DNA from: Serratia symbiotica
Lineage (GTDB): Bacteria > Pseudomonadota > Gammaproteobacteria > Enterobacterales > Enterobacteriaceae
Reading direction: 5' to 3'
NCBI RefSeq assembly: GCF_000821185.2
Contig: NZ_CP050855.1
Coordinates: forward strand, 806,001-870,000
DNA: 64,000 bases
Shown here: in pieces, positions 18,337-28,030 of the stretch
How the letters are laid out: each line of letters opens with the position of its first letter
Numbering within the stretch: the stretch's first letter is position 1
The notes under the pieces: model-generated
Told to the model about the DNA's origin: nothing
The model's database searches: none
Seen by the model: only the letters and a program-made list of their open reading frames with translations
Made by a program: the position numbers and the translations under genes

Positions 18337-18795
18337 ATGAAATATCAGCAACTGGAAAATCTGGAGAGCGGGTGGAAATGGAAGTATCTGGTGAAAAAGC
18401 ACCGGGAAGGAGAACTTATCACTCGATACATTGAAAACAGCGTCGCTCAGGAAGCAGTGAACGAGCTGCTAAGGCTGGAAAATGAACCAGTAAAAGTTCT
18501 TGCATGGATCGTTGATCATATGAACCCGACACTGGATAACCGGATGAAGCAAACGATCCGCGCTCGCCGTAAACGCCATTTTAACGCAGAACATCAACAC
18601 ACGCGAAAAAAATCTATCGATCTGGAGTTTTTGGTTTGGCAGCGTCTTGCGGCTCTAGCACATCGGCGTGGAGTAACGTTGTCAGAAACCGTGGTACAAC
18701 TGATTGAAGATGCGGAACGCAAAGAGAAGTATGCCAATCAGATATCGTTATTGAAACAAGATCTCAAAGCGATCCTCGGTAAGGATCAGGGGTAA
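18337..18795 (+). CDS. matP: Macrodomain Ter organiser MatP
   Basis: A 152-residue DNA-binding protein that binds matS sites and condenses and bridges the chromosome Ter region, delaying its segregation through contact with the divisome. An N-terminal helical bundle ([20 protein letters not shown]) precedes a ribbon-helix-helix region around [23 protein letters not shown]-terminal coiled-coil tetramerisation segment follows. It diverges from lonH, as in E. coli. It is intact and the IS4 relic starts about 75 bases downstream. Confidence 0.95.
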   Translation: MKYQQLENLESGWKWKYLVKKHREGELITRYIENSVAQEAVNELLRLENEPVKVLAWIVDHMNPTLDNRMKQTIRARRKRHFNAEHQHTRKKSIDLEFLVWQRLAALAHRRGVTLSETVVQLIEDAERKEKYANQISLLKQDLKAILGKDQG

Positions 18796-18869
18796 CGCTT
18801 CTTGCCAGCAACAACATGCCCACAGACATAATCGACGCGAAGACAGGCGAAAAAAATCCGCATAGCGCC

Positions 18870-20161
18870 GAGGGATCCCCAGTAACGTAGCGGGAAAATA
18901 GCACGGGCATAGAAAGTATGATCTACGATTCAACCACTTCAGGGAGATCATTTCTATGCCCGTTCGCACATTATGCCAGAAGTTTTTCAGGGACGCGTTA
19001 GCCCCGTTTCATCAGTACCGACAAAATGCCCTTATTGATGCCACCGCTGCACTGACGCGTGGAGCCTCGCTTATCCTGACCAGTATCGTTCGTTATATAC
19101 CGGGTGCCGCCCAGGTTAAAAATAAGATAAAACGGGCAGACCGACTTCCTCGGCCACGCCGCACGACATAGCGATATTCCTAAGATATTTCATCAATGCT
19201 GACTCAGCACCTGCCCTGGTGCGTCATAGCCGTTGACTGGAGCGGTTATCCTGCGTAACAGTTTTATGTCTTACGTACCAGCCATGTGTGACGGGCGTTC
19301 TATGCCGTTGATGAGCCATATTGTTCCTTCCTGTCAGCAGCAGGATGCGCAGATACAGAAGGCATTTCTCAATGCGCTTAACACTGCCATTACACCCGAT
19401 AAAAAAGTGTTAATTGTCACTGACGCTGGCTTTCAGAATGCGTGGTTTCGTCATATTAAATCCCTGGGCTGGGATTTTATCGGGCGGGTCTGGGGCAATA
19501 TCCAGCTACGACTGGATAACAAAGGTGAGCAGTGGTTCAGAAGACAGGAACTGAAAGCGCACAATAAACCAGAATATCTGGGAGCGGGGACGCTTGCCCG
19601 TGCCGAATATGCCCGTTGTGATGGGCATTTTCACCTGCACAAAAAAGACGCTAAAAATCGTAAACACCAACGCGACCGTTACCGCATATCGCGCCATAGC
19701 CGGGAAAGTGACGGGTGTGCAGCAGCAAACGAACCATGGCTTATCTTCAGCAGTACGGATGAGTTCAAACCCCGTCAGGTGATGAAACTGTACAGCCGCA
19801 GAATGCAGATAGAGCAGAACTTCCGCGATGAAAAAAGCGAGCGTTTTTGTTTTGTCCTTCGTGCCAGTCATAGCGGCACAGCAGGGTGAATGCTGGTGCT
19901 GAGTCTGCTGGCAACACTGGCTAAGGCCATAATGTGGTTACTGGGATATCATTGTGAAAATAAAGGATTACATCTGAGGTATCAGGCTAACAGCCAGAAG
20001 TCGCGATGGGTCATCTCGTATCTGACGTTAGCGGAGAATGTCTTACGACACTCCCCGCTAATTTTAAAGCGAACAGCACTGGGTGCTGTTCTTAACCGCC
20101 TCGCCAAAACCTACCGAAATAGGGTGTTGGTTTACTAGCGCTGATTTAGTGGGGATCCCTC
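18870..20161 (+). mobile_element. IS4-family element, inactivated, in the ompA terminator
   Basis: A 1.29-kb element bounded by 12-bp perfect inverted repeats (GAGGGATCCCCA at 18870 and its complement at 20150). Both flanks carry a GCGC-containing pentamer that may be the remains of the target duplication. Joined without the element, the flanks would re-create a terminator hairpin after ompA, so the insertion split that terminator. Confidence 0.8.
18956..20138 (+). pseudogene. IS4-family transposase, frameshifted
   Basis: The transposase begins MPVRTLCQKFF at 18956 but is broken into three pieces. These are residues from 18956 to about 19160, a central piece from 19265 to 19889, and a C-terminal piece from 19890 to 20138. 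The central piece contains KVLIVTDAGFQNAWF with a DDE aspartate, and the IS4 signature YSRRMQIEQNFRDEKS with the catalytic Glu. The last two are separated by an in-frame stop followed by MLVLSLLATLAKAI. Between the first two pieces some sequence has been lost, including the first DDE residue region. Not functional. Confidence 0.85.
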
Positions 20162-20197
20162 AGCGCATTGTGGGGTTTTTTACTATGCAGTGATAAC

Positions 20198-21271
20198 TTA
20201 GACCTGTGGCTGAGTTACAACCTCTTTGATGCCTTTAACTTCGATTTCTACGCGACGATCTGGTGCCAGGCAGTCGATCTGAGCTTTGGTAGCGCGGCCA
20301 GATTTGTAGCCACAGGTGTTACCAGTGGTGGAATCAGCTTTGCCCATGCCACGTGCAGAGATTTTGTCTGACGGGATACCTTTAGAAATAAGGAAGTCAA
20401 CAACGCTTTGTGCGCGTTTTTCAGATAGCTTGTGATTGTACTGCTCAGAACCTACAGCATCTGTATAGCCTAGAACGATGACAGAACCGTCTTTAGGATC
20501 CATGGAGCTTAACTGAGTGTACAGTTGTTCCAGAGACTGTTGACCTTCTGCTTTCAGAGTAGATTTGTTGAAATTGAACAGCACGTCAGATTTCAAAGTG
20601 AAACGCTTAGTTTCAACAACAGGTGCCGGAGCTGACACAACTGGAGCTACAACATCATTCTGGCCGAAACGGTAAGAAACACCCAGGCTCAGCATGGTGT
20701 TGTCTGGACGTGCACCGACAGTACCAGCATCACCAATGTTGCTGACGAATTGGTAGTCCAGGCGGGTAGCCAGGTTTTTGGTCAGTGCGTATTCAACACC
20801 AACAGCAGCCAACGGAGAAATGCCAGTATCGTTGGCGCTCAGACGACGAACGTTGTCGTAGCTAGCTTTGGAGTCTGCACGCCAAACCATACCACCCAGA
20901 CGCGTGTAAATGTCCAAATTGTCAACAATCGGGTAGCTCAATTTAGCTGCCAATTGAACACCTTGCGCTTTGAAAGCGCCATTATTCACACTGCCTTTGT
21001 AAGGCATACGGCCAAGCCAGTCATAGCCCAGTTCGAAGCCCAGATATTGGTTTGCTTGGTAGCCCAGGAACGCGCCAGCACCCAACTCATTTTTGTGGGT
21101 CGGACCATTACCGATGCCATCTTGATAACCGTTGCCGTAGAAACCTACGTCATGGTACTGGGACCAGCCCAGTTTAGCACCAGTGTACCAAGTGTTATCT
21201 TTTGGGGCGGCTTGCGCTACGGTAGCGAAACCAGCCAATGCCACTGCTAATGCGATAGCTGTCTTTTTCAT
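20198..21271 (-). CDS. ompA: Outer membrane protein A
   Basis: A 357-residue outer membrane porin and peptidoglycan anchor. Residues 1-21 ([21 protein letters not shown]) are a Sec signal peptide with an AQA cleavage site. The eight-stranded beta-barrel follows to about residue 190, then a Pro-rich hinge ([15 protein letters not shown]). The OmpA C-terminal peptidoglycan-binding domain has [13 protein letters not shown] and the conserved Asp and Arg positions. I start at 21271 after GAGGCGCAA; an in-frame start 25 codons earlier has no support. The leader region is long, as for other regulated ompA genes. Confidence 0.97.
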   Translation of the reverse strand: MKKTAIALAVALAGFATVAQAAPKDNTWYTGAKLGWSQYHDVGFYGNGYQDGIGNGPTHKNELGAGAFLGYQANQYLGFELGYDWLGRMPYKGSVNNGAFKAQGVQLAAKLSYPIVDNLDIYTRLGGMVWRADSKASYDNVRRLSANDTGISPLAAVGVEYALTKNLATRLDYQFVSNIGDAGTVGARPDNTMLSLGVSYRFGQNDVVAPVVSAPAPVVETKRFTLKSDVLFNFNKSTLKAEGQQSLEQLYTQLSSMDPKDGSVIVLGYTDAVGSEQYNHKLSEKRAQSVVDFLISKGIPSDKISARGMGKADSTTGNTCGYKSGRATKAQIDCLAPDRRVEIEVKGIKEVVTQPQV

Positions 21272-21625
21272 TTGCGCCTCGTTATCATCCAAATAGGCAA
21301 AGAGCCTTAAAGCTGTTTTAAGCCCTTGGTTAAATTCCTTCGTCAAGGTTTGAACTCCCTTGTTACTCGGCCAGCTTTTCTGGCGTTACAGAGCAACCTT
21401 GACGATATAAAGTCTACAACGTGGCGCGAAAGTTACAAGTGTGATGTGATAAAGCCCTAAAAAAAGACGCATAATTATAAAAATTTGCTAACAGTAATCG
21501 GTAAAAATAGAATTATGTATTGCGTATTTTTTTACGTGAAACCTCAGCCTGACTCGCTTTATGCATGATCTTGTAACGATTCCCTTCATAGGGGATACAA
21601 TTGGTGAGAATAATCACAAATTTAC
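21272..21625 (-). promoter_or_regulatory. ompA leader and promoter region
   Basis: No gene lies in these 354 bases. Just before the ATG the leader reads GATAACGAGGCGCAA, the conserved ribosome binding segment targeted by the sRNA MicA in E. coli. Further upstream a TTGTAA / TAGACT pair with 16-base spacing near 21410-21445 could be the promoter, and a TGTGATGTGA half-site resembles a CRP box. These promoter assignments are tentative. Confidence 0.45.
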
Positions 21626-22132
21626 TTAATGATACAAAAAAGAGTGAATTTTTAGAGTGGAACAGTACCTGTGATCTGGATAGGGGGCAGGTTGCGGACG
21701 CATAATGAACCCATATGTGTTACCCAGTTCTGCCGCTTGCCTTAATTTTAGACGATCCTCCTCCTTTAGTTCGGGCAACCAGCCGAGAACAGCGCTGTAA
21801 TTCCCCGTCAATAGTGCTTTTTCCATTGCCTCAACCATCGCTAATGGGGTGATCTGGCTCAGTTGCATCACCTTTTCGATCGGTAGGTCGGATTGTTGCA
21901 ACCACAGTTTGCTTAATTTCTGTTGTGGCGTCAGCCAAAGTAGCCAGCGTGATTGTCTGCCGAGTTGTTGCAACAGGGGCAGCAACAACTGTGCGAGGAT
22001 AGGTTGTTGTTCATTGTAGACAAGTTCACTGATAAGACCATTTTCATTGCCGACATCGGTGTTCTTGGCAAGACTATTAACCGCAATCGCACTGCGGCTG
22101 AAATGAGGTTGGTAACGTGGTTGAGTACGCAT
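21626..22132 (-). CDS. sulA: SOS cell division inhibitor SulA
   Basis: A 168-residue inhibitor that binds FtsZ and blocks septation during DNA damage, normally degraded by Lon. I start at [11 protein letters not shown] (22132), because the upstream in-frame extension runs through the LexA site. The central [20 protein letters not shown] and the [12 protein letters not shown] helix match the family. A perfect LexA box lies 24 bases upstream. Its place next to ompA is conserved. Confidence 0.93.
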   Translation of the reverse strand: MRTQPRYQPHFSRSAIAVNSLAKNTDVGNENGLISELVYNEQQPILAQLLLPLLQQLGRQSRWLLWLTPQQKLSKLWLQQSDLPIEKVMQLSQITPLAMVEAMEKALLTGNYSAVLGWLPELKEEDRLKLRQAAELGNTYGFIMRPQPAPYPDHRYCSTLKIHSFLYH

Positions 22133-22153
22133 AATGTATCCCGTTCGCAATAT

Positions 22154-22173
22154 CACTGTATATAAAAACAGTA
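22154..22173 (-). promoter_or_regulatory. LexA (SOS) box of sulA
   Basis: TACTGTATATAAAAACAGTA contains a perfect CTGT-N8-ACAG core (22156-22171). It is placed just upstream of the sulA start. Confidence 0.92.
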
Positions 22174-22364
22174 TACTCAATCAAAGACGAGATCAAGCCA
22201 AATTTTCGTAGAGCTTCGCATAATCGCGATTATTTTTTATACGGGCGTTTTTTATGATTGGCATGTCAGGAGATAGTGCGTATTTTTATAATTAGTTGTT
22301 CACTTTACTTTTATTTCAATGATGTGAAAGATGATACGTCTATAATTTATAAGGAAATCATGGT

Positions 22365-23018
22365 ATGAAAGGGATATCAACAGGAAGGATTATGCAGGCG
22401 AAAGCGTGCTTCTCGGAATTGGGGTGCATCACTACACGTTCACAGTTCGGCGGTTATGGGCTGTTGGCCGAGGGCGTGATGTTTGCGGTGATATCAGACG
22501 GGGAATTATACCTCCGGGCAACGGCTAGCCTGGAACCTGCATTTCGTGCCCGTGGCATGGTCAATATGATTTACTTCAAGCGTGGGGTACCCATTACCAT
22601 GCGTTATTATTTGGTCGATGAATCGCTCTGGCGCACACGCAACGAACTGATTAGCTTGGCTTGGCAGGCCGTCAGGGAGGCGCGTAAGGAGCAGCAGATG
22701 AAAACTAGCAGCCCTGGGCGACTGAAGACACTACCCAATATTGACATTAACATGGAACGCTTGTTGTGGCGGGCTGGCATCCGAAACGTTTATGATTTGC
22801 GGTTGCACGGTGCTAAGCGCAGCTATCTCAGGTTGTTGCAGCAACAAAATACTCTGGGGTTGCGGGTGTTACTATCGTTGGGAGGAGCGATTGCTGGCTA
22901 TCACCATGCCGCTTTGCCCGGAGAATTACGCTGCGAACTGATTCAATGGTTTGAACATGTGATGGCAATGCGCAGCCATGGACACGAACCTGTCATTCAA
23001 GATCGCAGCATGGCTTAA
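22365..23018 (+). CDS. sxy: Competence/CRP-S regulator Sxy (TfoX)
   Basis: A 217-residue TfoX-family protein that acts with CRP at CRP-S promoters of DNA-uptake genes. The N-terminal TfoX_N domain contains SQFGGYGLLAEGVMFAVISDGELYLRA, and the C-terminal TfoX_C helical domain contains NIDINMERLLWRAGI and LHGAKRSYLRL. It is divergent from sulA, as in E. coli, and intact. The long AT-rich upstream region may carry the autoregulatory site known in E. coli, but I cannot assign it. Confidence 0.92.
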   Translation: MKGISTGRIMQAKACFSELGCITTRSQFGGYGLLAEGVMFAVISDGELYLRATASLEPAFRARGMVNMIYFKRGVPITMRYYLVDESLWRTRNELISLAWQAVREARKEQQMKTSSPGRLKTLPNIDINMERLLWRAGIRNVYDLRLHGAKRSYLRLLQQQNTLGLRVLLSLGGAIAGYHHAALPGELRCELIQWFEHVMAMRSHGHEPVIQDRSMA

Positions 23019-23024
23019 TTCTCC

Positions 23025-23860
23025 TTAATTAGTTATGCAGATGTGTAGCGCAGTAAGCTCCGGCAGCAATTCAAGCATTAATCCAATCTGTTGTAATATC
23101 AGTTGCTGTTTGCTTTATTTGCTCTGGGCGGTATGCTGGCTGCTTTCCGTGAGGTTTTCCAATGCTTGTGCAATACGCGAGCAGTTTTGTTCTTCCTGGT
23201 GCAGAGCGTCATCAACGTAGCATAGGGTATCGTTCAGCAAATCCAACGTTGCGGGATCCCCCAAATGTTCACAGTGTGCGGCGATGTAATTCAGGCAGAG
23301 CAGACGGAAGCCTGCTGTAGATGTTTGTCGGCCCTAGGAGCGGTGTGAGCATCATGCCGTGTGATGCGTAAGGTAGGCTGCTATCCCTGCCCTATGGTGT
23401 TGTACCTGAATGGCTATCCAGATAGATAGCGGCATTTAGCCTCCAGCGTTTTATCAACAACCTCAGGCTATTGACAGAATTTCCCGTCCTATCAGATGAA
23501 GCCGACCGCCGTCCAAGCAATAGTGCATCCCCGCAGCCTAAAGTAAAAGCGCGGTGCGGCCACCTCAAAGTCTTCGCCCAGTAAGGTTGAAGCACAAAAG
23601 CACCAGTAGGATGATAAACATGCTGGCGTGTGAACAGCAGGCTGTGCAAGCGTGCGGTCAACCGAGTGTCCAGATCAGTCAGGGAGGCGGCGACCACGCC
23701 CAGCCTCAGAAGGATGGGCAGCCATCAAGGAAAAACTGCTGCGTGGTCCAATGCAATGAAGATGTGCAAAGGGTAAAATTAGGTGCTGTTGTAGGCGTAA
23801 CGGTGTATTGCGGGGCAAAAGAGAGCATGAAAAACTTCGCAGACGGAGAAAAAATTAGTG
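23025..23860 (-). pseudogene. yccS: yccS inner-membrane transporter family, decayed
   Basis: Only the two ends of this normally about 720-residue protein remain. Near 23700 the minus strand reads LGVVAASLTDLDTRLTARL, the start of YccS. Near 23025-23330 it reads YVDDALHQEEQNCSRIAQAL and LMLELLPEL, the C-terminus, ending at a TAA at 23025. Frames shift repeatedly and most of the membrane domain is deleted. The position between sxy and yccF is the normal one. Confidence 0.82.
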
Positions 23861-23872
23861 TTGCTTATACTG

Positions 23873-24307
23873 TTAGCGAGCATTTTCAATTCTGGCCTGC
23901 TGAGCCACTTCGACTGACACCACGCGGCGGCCCACTGGCCACAGGGCGATGGCGGCGATTTTGAAATTGGCGATGCCGACCGGAATACCGATAATGGATA
24001 CGCACTGCATGATGCCAGCGGCAATGTGTGATAGGCACAGCCACCAGCCGAATAGCAGCAGCCACACAACATTCAGTAGCGAGCCACCAGCGGAAAGCAA
24101 TGCGTTGCTTTTTTCCGGATACAGTTCATCAACGTGGATTGCCTCATTGCCAAAAGGCAAAAACGACAGTTTGGTGATTTCCCAGCAGGAGCGGGTCAAC
24201 GGCAGGGTGAAGATCAATAGGACACTGCACACCGTTGCGGCCAGCCAGCCCAGCGTGGTGGCAAAACCACCTAACACAAAATTAAGAATATTGAGTACAG
24301 TACGCAT
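23873..24307 (-). CDS. yccF: YccF inner membrane protein
   Basis: A 144-residue membrane protein of the YccF family with four predicted membrane segments (around LNFVLGGFATTLGWLAATVCSVLL and LLNVVWLLLFGWWLCL). The start at 24307 has an AGGA site 8 bases upstream; a further in-frame ATG three codons earlier is less well placed. The family has no settled function. It is normally co-transcribed with yccS, so it has lost its partner here but remains open. Confidence 0.88.
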   Translation of the reverse strand: MRTVLNILNFVLGGFATTLGWLAATVCSVLLIFTLPLTRSCWEITKLSFLPFGNEAIHVDELYPEKSNALLSAGGSLLNVVWLLLFGWWLCLSHIAAGIMQCVSIIGIPVGIANFKIAAIALWPVGRRVVSVEVAQQARIENAR

Positions 24308-24482
24308 AGTCGTCATCCTACTCTTCTGCTCTAATGATGCTCAAACCGCGATGCGGTTGTGCTTGCTGTCAAAACCTAAAATATATTCTACCTTCTTTTA
24401 GCGCTAGAGTGGGGCATTGCTTATCGCAGGTAAACTGGCAGATAGGTCTTATTTAATCTCAACATAGTCATGGCGCGACGAT

Positions 24483-26525
24483 ATGGAACTAAAAGCGACA
24501 TCGCTGGGGAAACACTTGGCTCAACATCCTTATAACCGTGCGCGGTTGTTGCATGCTGGTGTTGAGGTAAGCGGCGAAAAACATCAATACATTATCCCAT
24601 TCAATCAACTGATACAGGTCAGGTGCAAACGTGGCATCGTCTGGGGCGAGCTAGAGTTTGAATTGCCTGATGAAAAGGTAGTACGGTTGCATGGCACCGA
24701 GTGGCAGGAGACTCAGCGCTTTCATCATTGTTTGCAGCAGACTTGGCAGCAGTGGAGTATTGAGATGAGCGAAGTCAGCGCTGGGGTCTTACAACAGCAA
24801 GTGGGGCATATCCAGCGCATTGAGCAGCAGGATAAATGGTTTAAAAAATCTGATCTGGATAAGTTGCAACAGCAAATCCGCCTTTCTCTCGATGCCATAC
24901 CGATGCCGATCATTCGGTTGGATGAGTTCGACAACTGCCGCAAAGATTACCAACTGTGCCTACAGTGGCTGCAACGACATGGCCTGCGCAGTGTTGAACA
25001 GCGCAACCGCCAGTGGACTGAACGCATGATGGAAACTCATCACGACTTTTTCCAGACTGTTGAGAGTTCGCCACTCAATGATTCGCAGAGCCGCGCGGTT
25101 GTGAACGGCGAAAACTCGGTATTGGTACTTGCTGGCGCTGGCAGCGGTAAAACCTCTGTGCTGGTGGCTCGTGCCGGTTGGCTGCTACGCCGGCAGGAAG
25201 CCGAACCAGGGCAAATTTTACTGCTGGCATTCGGTCGCCAGGCGGCTGAGGAGATGAATGAACGCATTAAGGCGCGGCTGGGTGATGTTGCTATCCAGGC
25301 CAAAACCTTCCACGCTTTGGCGCTGCAGATTATTCAGCAGGGTAATCGCAAGGCGTTGGCGATCAGCAAACTGGAAACAGACAGTAAAGCCAGACGCGCA
25401 CTGCTGATCGCCTATTGGCAGCGGCAGTGCACAGAGAAAAAGGCACAGGCCAAGGGTTGGCGACAATGGCTTATCGAGGATTTGGAGTGGGAACTGCCGG
25501 AAGGCGATTTCTGGCAAGATAAGCGTCTTGCTGAACGCTTGGCTGGCCGGCTCGAACATTGGCTAGGGCTGATGTGCATGCATGGTGGCAGTCAGGCGGA
25601 AATGATCGAACAGGCGGACGAAGAAATCCGCGACCTGTTCTCAAAACGCATCCGGCTAATGGCCCCAATGCTGAAAGCATGGAAAAACGCTTTGAAAGAA
25701 GAAGGGGCGGTAGATTTTCCCGGCTTGATCCATCAAGCGGCCAATATTCTGGAGAAAGGACGCTTTGTTAGCCCGTGGAAACACATCTTGGTGGATGAAT
25801 TCCAAGATATCTCACCGCAAAGATCCCAGTTACTGGCGGCGTTGCGCAAACAGAATAAGCAAACTTGCCTATTTGCCGTGGGGGATGACTGGCAGGCGAT
25901 TTGTCGCTTTAGTGGTGCCGAACTGGCATTGACCACGACGTTTGAGGGGGTGCAATGCGCGTTGGACACCACTTACCGCTTTAATGAGCGCATTGGTGAA
26001 GTGGCAAATGGCTTTGTGCAGCAGAACCCGTATCAATTGAGGAAGCCGCTGAATAGTTTGAGTAAAGGTAACAAAAAGTCGGTGGTTATCTTACCGCAAG
26101 AACAGCTAGAAGTGTTATTGGACAAGCTCAGCGGCTACGCAAAACCAGACGAACGCATCTTGGTGTTGGCACGATACCATCACCTGAAACCGGAAACGTT
26201 GGCGAAAGCGGAGACTCGCTGGCCGAAGTTGAACATTGAGTTTATGAGCATTCATGCCAGCAAAGGACAGCAGTCGGAGTATGTGATTATTGTTGGCTTG
26301 TGCTCAGGCCGTGACGGTTTCCCGGCAGTGGCACGCGAGTCGGTGTTGGAAGATGTATTGCTTCCGCAGCCGGAGGATTTCCCTGATGCTGAAGAGCGGC
26401 GCTTGCTATACGTGGCATTGACGCGCGCCAAACATCAAGTCTGGTTATTGCAGGATCGTGAACATCCTTCTGTGTTTGTCGAACAGTTGCACCATCTTGG
26501 CGTACCGCTACAGAAAAAACCTTGA
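24483..26525 (+). CDS. helD: DNA helicase IV
   Basis: A 680-residue superfamily 1 helicase that unwinds DNA 3' to 5' and assists RecF-type recombination. The N-terminal helicase IV domain occupies about 1-170. Motif I is LAGAGSGKTSVL (about residue 218), motif II is LVDEFQDIS, and GDDWQAICRFSGAE is the Walker/SF1 motif III region. SIHASKGQQSEYVII and YVALTRAKHQVWLL are motifs V-VI. Length equals E. coli HelD (684). Divergent from yccF and intact. Confidence 0.96.
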   Translation: MELKATSLGKHLAQHPYNRARLLHAGVEVSGEKHQYIIPFNQLIQVRCKRGIVWGELEFELPDEKVVRLHGTEWQETQRFHHCLQQTWQQWSIEMSEVSAGVLQQQVGHIQRIEQQDKWFKKSDLDKLQQQIRLSLDAIPMPIIRLDEFDNCRKDYQLCLQWLQRHGLRSVEQRNRQWTERMMETHHDFFQTVESSPLNDSQSRAVVNGENSVLVLAGAGSGKTSVLVARAGWLLRRQEAEPGQILLLAFGRQAAEEMNERIKARLGDVAIQAKTFHALALQIIQQGNRKALAISKLETDSKARRALLIAYWQRQCTEKKAQAKGWRQWLIEDLEWELPEGDFWQDKRLAERLAGRLEHWLGLMCMHGGSQAEMIEQADEEIRDLFSKRIRLMAPMLKAWKNALKEEGAVDFPGLIHQAANILEKGRFVSPWKHILVDEFQDISPQRSQLLAALRKQNKQTCLFAVGDDWQAICRFSGAELALTTTFEGVQCALDTTYRFNERIGEVANGFVQQNPYQLRKPLNSLSKGNKKSVVILPQEQLEVLLDKLSGYAKPDERILVLARYHHLKPETLAKAETRWPKLNIEFMSIHASKGQQSEYVIIVGLCSGRDGFPAVARESVLEDVLLPQPEDFPDAEERRLLYVALTRAKHQVWLLQDREHPSVFVEQLHHLGVPLQKKP

Positions 26526-26557
26526 ACCGGGCTTGGGATACAGCTAGGTTAAAGGAA

Positions 26558-27016
26558 CTACTTCAGGCGCTCCTGCAAATAGCGACGATAGTCGGGGATC
26601 GCGATTTCTACCGTGCCATTAAACAGTGATGAGTCGATCAGGAAATCTGCGGTGGAGCGATTGGTCGCGACCGGGATATTCCACACTGTCGCCAGCCGCA
26701 GCAATGCCTTCACGTCTGGATCGTGCGGCACCGCATTAAGCGGGTCCCAGAAGAAAATCAGCATGTCAATTTTACCTTCGGCTATCAGTGCGCCGATTTG
26801 TTGATCACCACCCATTGGCCCACTCAGCATGCTCTGCACTGAAATGCCGCTGGCTTGGTGAATAAGATTGCCAGTGGTGCCAGTGGCGTATAACAGGTGC
26901 TTTACCAGTATGGCCTTATGGCTTTCAACCCACTTTAGCAGTTCCTGTTTGCGGTGATCGTGTGCCACCAGTGCAATGTGCTTGCGTGCGGCGATAGTGC
27001 GGGTGGTTAATTCCAT
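26558..27016 (-). CDS. mgsA: Methylglyoxal synthase
   Basis: A 152-residue enzyme that converts dihydroxyacetone phosphate to methylglyoxal plus phosphate, relieving sugar-phosphate stress. The active-site segment [20 protein letters not shown] contains the catalytic Asp. [12 protein letters not shown], and the phosphate-binding [12 protein letters not shown] and ATGTTGN motifs, are present. Convergent with helD, as in E. coli. Intact. Confidence 0.96.
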   Translation of the reverse strand: MELTTRTIAARKHIALVAHDHRKQELLKWVESHKAILVKHLLYATGTTGNLIHQASGISVQSMLSGPMGGDQQIGALIAEGKIDMLIFFWDPLNAVPHDPDVKALLRLATVWNIPVATNRSTADFLIDSSLFNGTVEIAIPDYRRYLQERLK

Positions 27017-27122
27017 TTTAATGTCCTTCGCCTAATCAGGTGATGTGCGACACATTACTGAAACTGTTTTTCACTGCCTAGTGTTTACAGCTGAAAATGC
27101 CAAGTGTGTGCTTATGCCGTGA

Positions 27123-27800
27123 CTAGGTGCGATCCCCTTTGATAGGTTGCTTATTGCCCCATCTGAGAAAACGTTGCTGTATTTCTTTGTTCGCCTGTTG
27201 GAACCAGTATTGCAGCATCTGTTCTGAGGCGTTCTTGCTATTAGGTGTCACTATGGGTGAATTTAGCGGTACGCTGACCAGTGGGATGCCTGGTGTGGCA
27301 GTAAGCGCTTGCGCAAAAGCTGGTACCGAAGCTGGACGATCCTGACGATTGTAGTCTGACATGACCTTTTCCAGGTCGGTACTGGAACTCACCTTGGCGG
27401 GGTGTAGCACATCATGCCTTATTGGTAGGTTACTGCCTTTTGCATCAATCACCTGATAATTCAGTGTACTGTCGAAGCGCTGCGCGTCACGGTCATTCTC
27501 GATATGCGGCAGCTCGATCGCCACTGTGCTGATGTTCTGTGTGTTGAAGGTAGCGATAATTGGAAGGGAAACGTAGAGAACCTGCTCTTGTTGGTCGGAG
27601 CTTATGGATTTGTTGACTTTAAACAGCAATTGATGCTGCCCGCCATCCAGCTCAAGGCTGTCGGCACCTTTTAATAACGAACCTGTCATTTTCTTGCCGT
27701 CGACCGCCAGCAGGTCGATGTCCGGGGAGAGTTTCAGGGTCGTAGCCGTGGCTAGCGTGCTGATACTCAGTAGCGCCGTAACTACCAGGCCAATTTTCAT
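27123..27800 (-). CDS. yccT: YccT/CsgI family periplasmic protein (UPF0319)
   Basis: A 225-residue exported protein of the UPF0319 family. In E. coli it is described as the curli-inhibiting CsgI. Residues 1-22 (MKIGLVVTALLSISTLATAT) form a signal peptide. The ATG at 27800 sits six bases from GGGGAG; the adjacent ATG at 27803 is the alternative, and a longer in-frame form would bury the signal. Intact, transcribed away from the IS256 relic upstream. Confidence 0.85.
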   Translation of the reverse strand: MKIGLVVTALLSISTLATATTLKLSPDIDLLAVDGKKMTGSLLKGADSLELDGGQHQLLFKVNKSISSDQQEQVLYVSLPIIATFNTQNISTVAIELPHIENDRDAQRFDSTLNYQVIDAKGSNLPIRHDVLHPAKVSSSTDLEKVMSDYNRQDRPASVPAFAQALTATPGIPLVSVPLNSPIVTPNSKNASEQMLQYWFQQANKEIQQRFLRWGNKQPIKGDRT

Positions 27801-27983
27801 CATGATCTCCCCATGAGGTAACGAACTATAAGTGTTGAACACACCACAAATCGTGTCAAATATTTTCAATTTGACTGAAATATTCATATTTTTGCATACA
27901 TTGGCTTATTTAGACATATTTATATTTGCTCAGGCTATGATTGTCTCAGACCTTGGCACTAGCGGCAGAGTTTCATTCGCGTA

Positions 27984-28005
27984 GTGGCTTTGTTGAATAA
28001 ATCAG
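27984..28005. repeat. IS5/IS903-type terminal repeat relic
   Basis: GGCTTTGTTGAATAAATCAG matches the outer end of IS903-type elements and also the complement of the sequence ending at 51633. No transposase fragment is attached here. Confidence 0.5.
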
Positions 28006-28030
28006 GGAAAAGGTACAGTTCTGCGATGGA

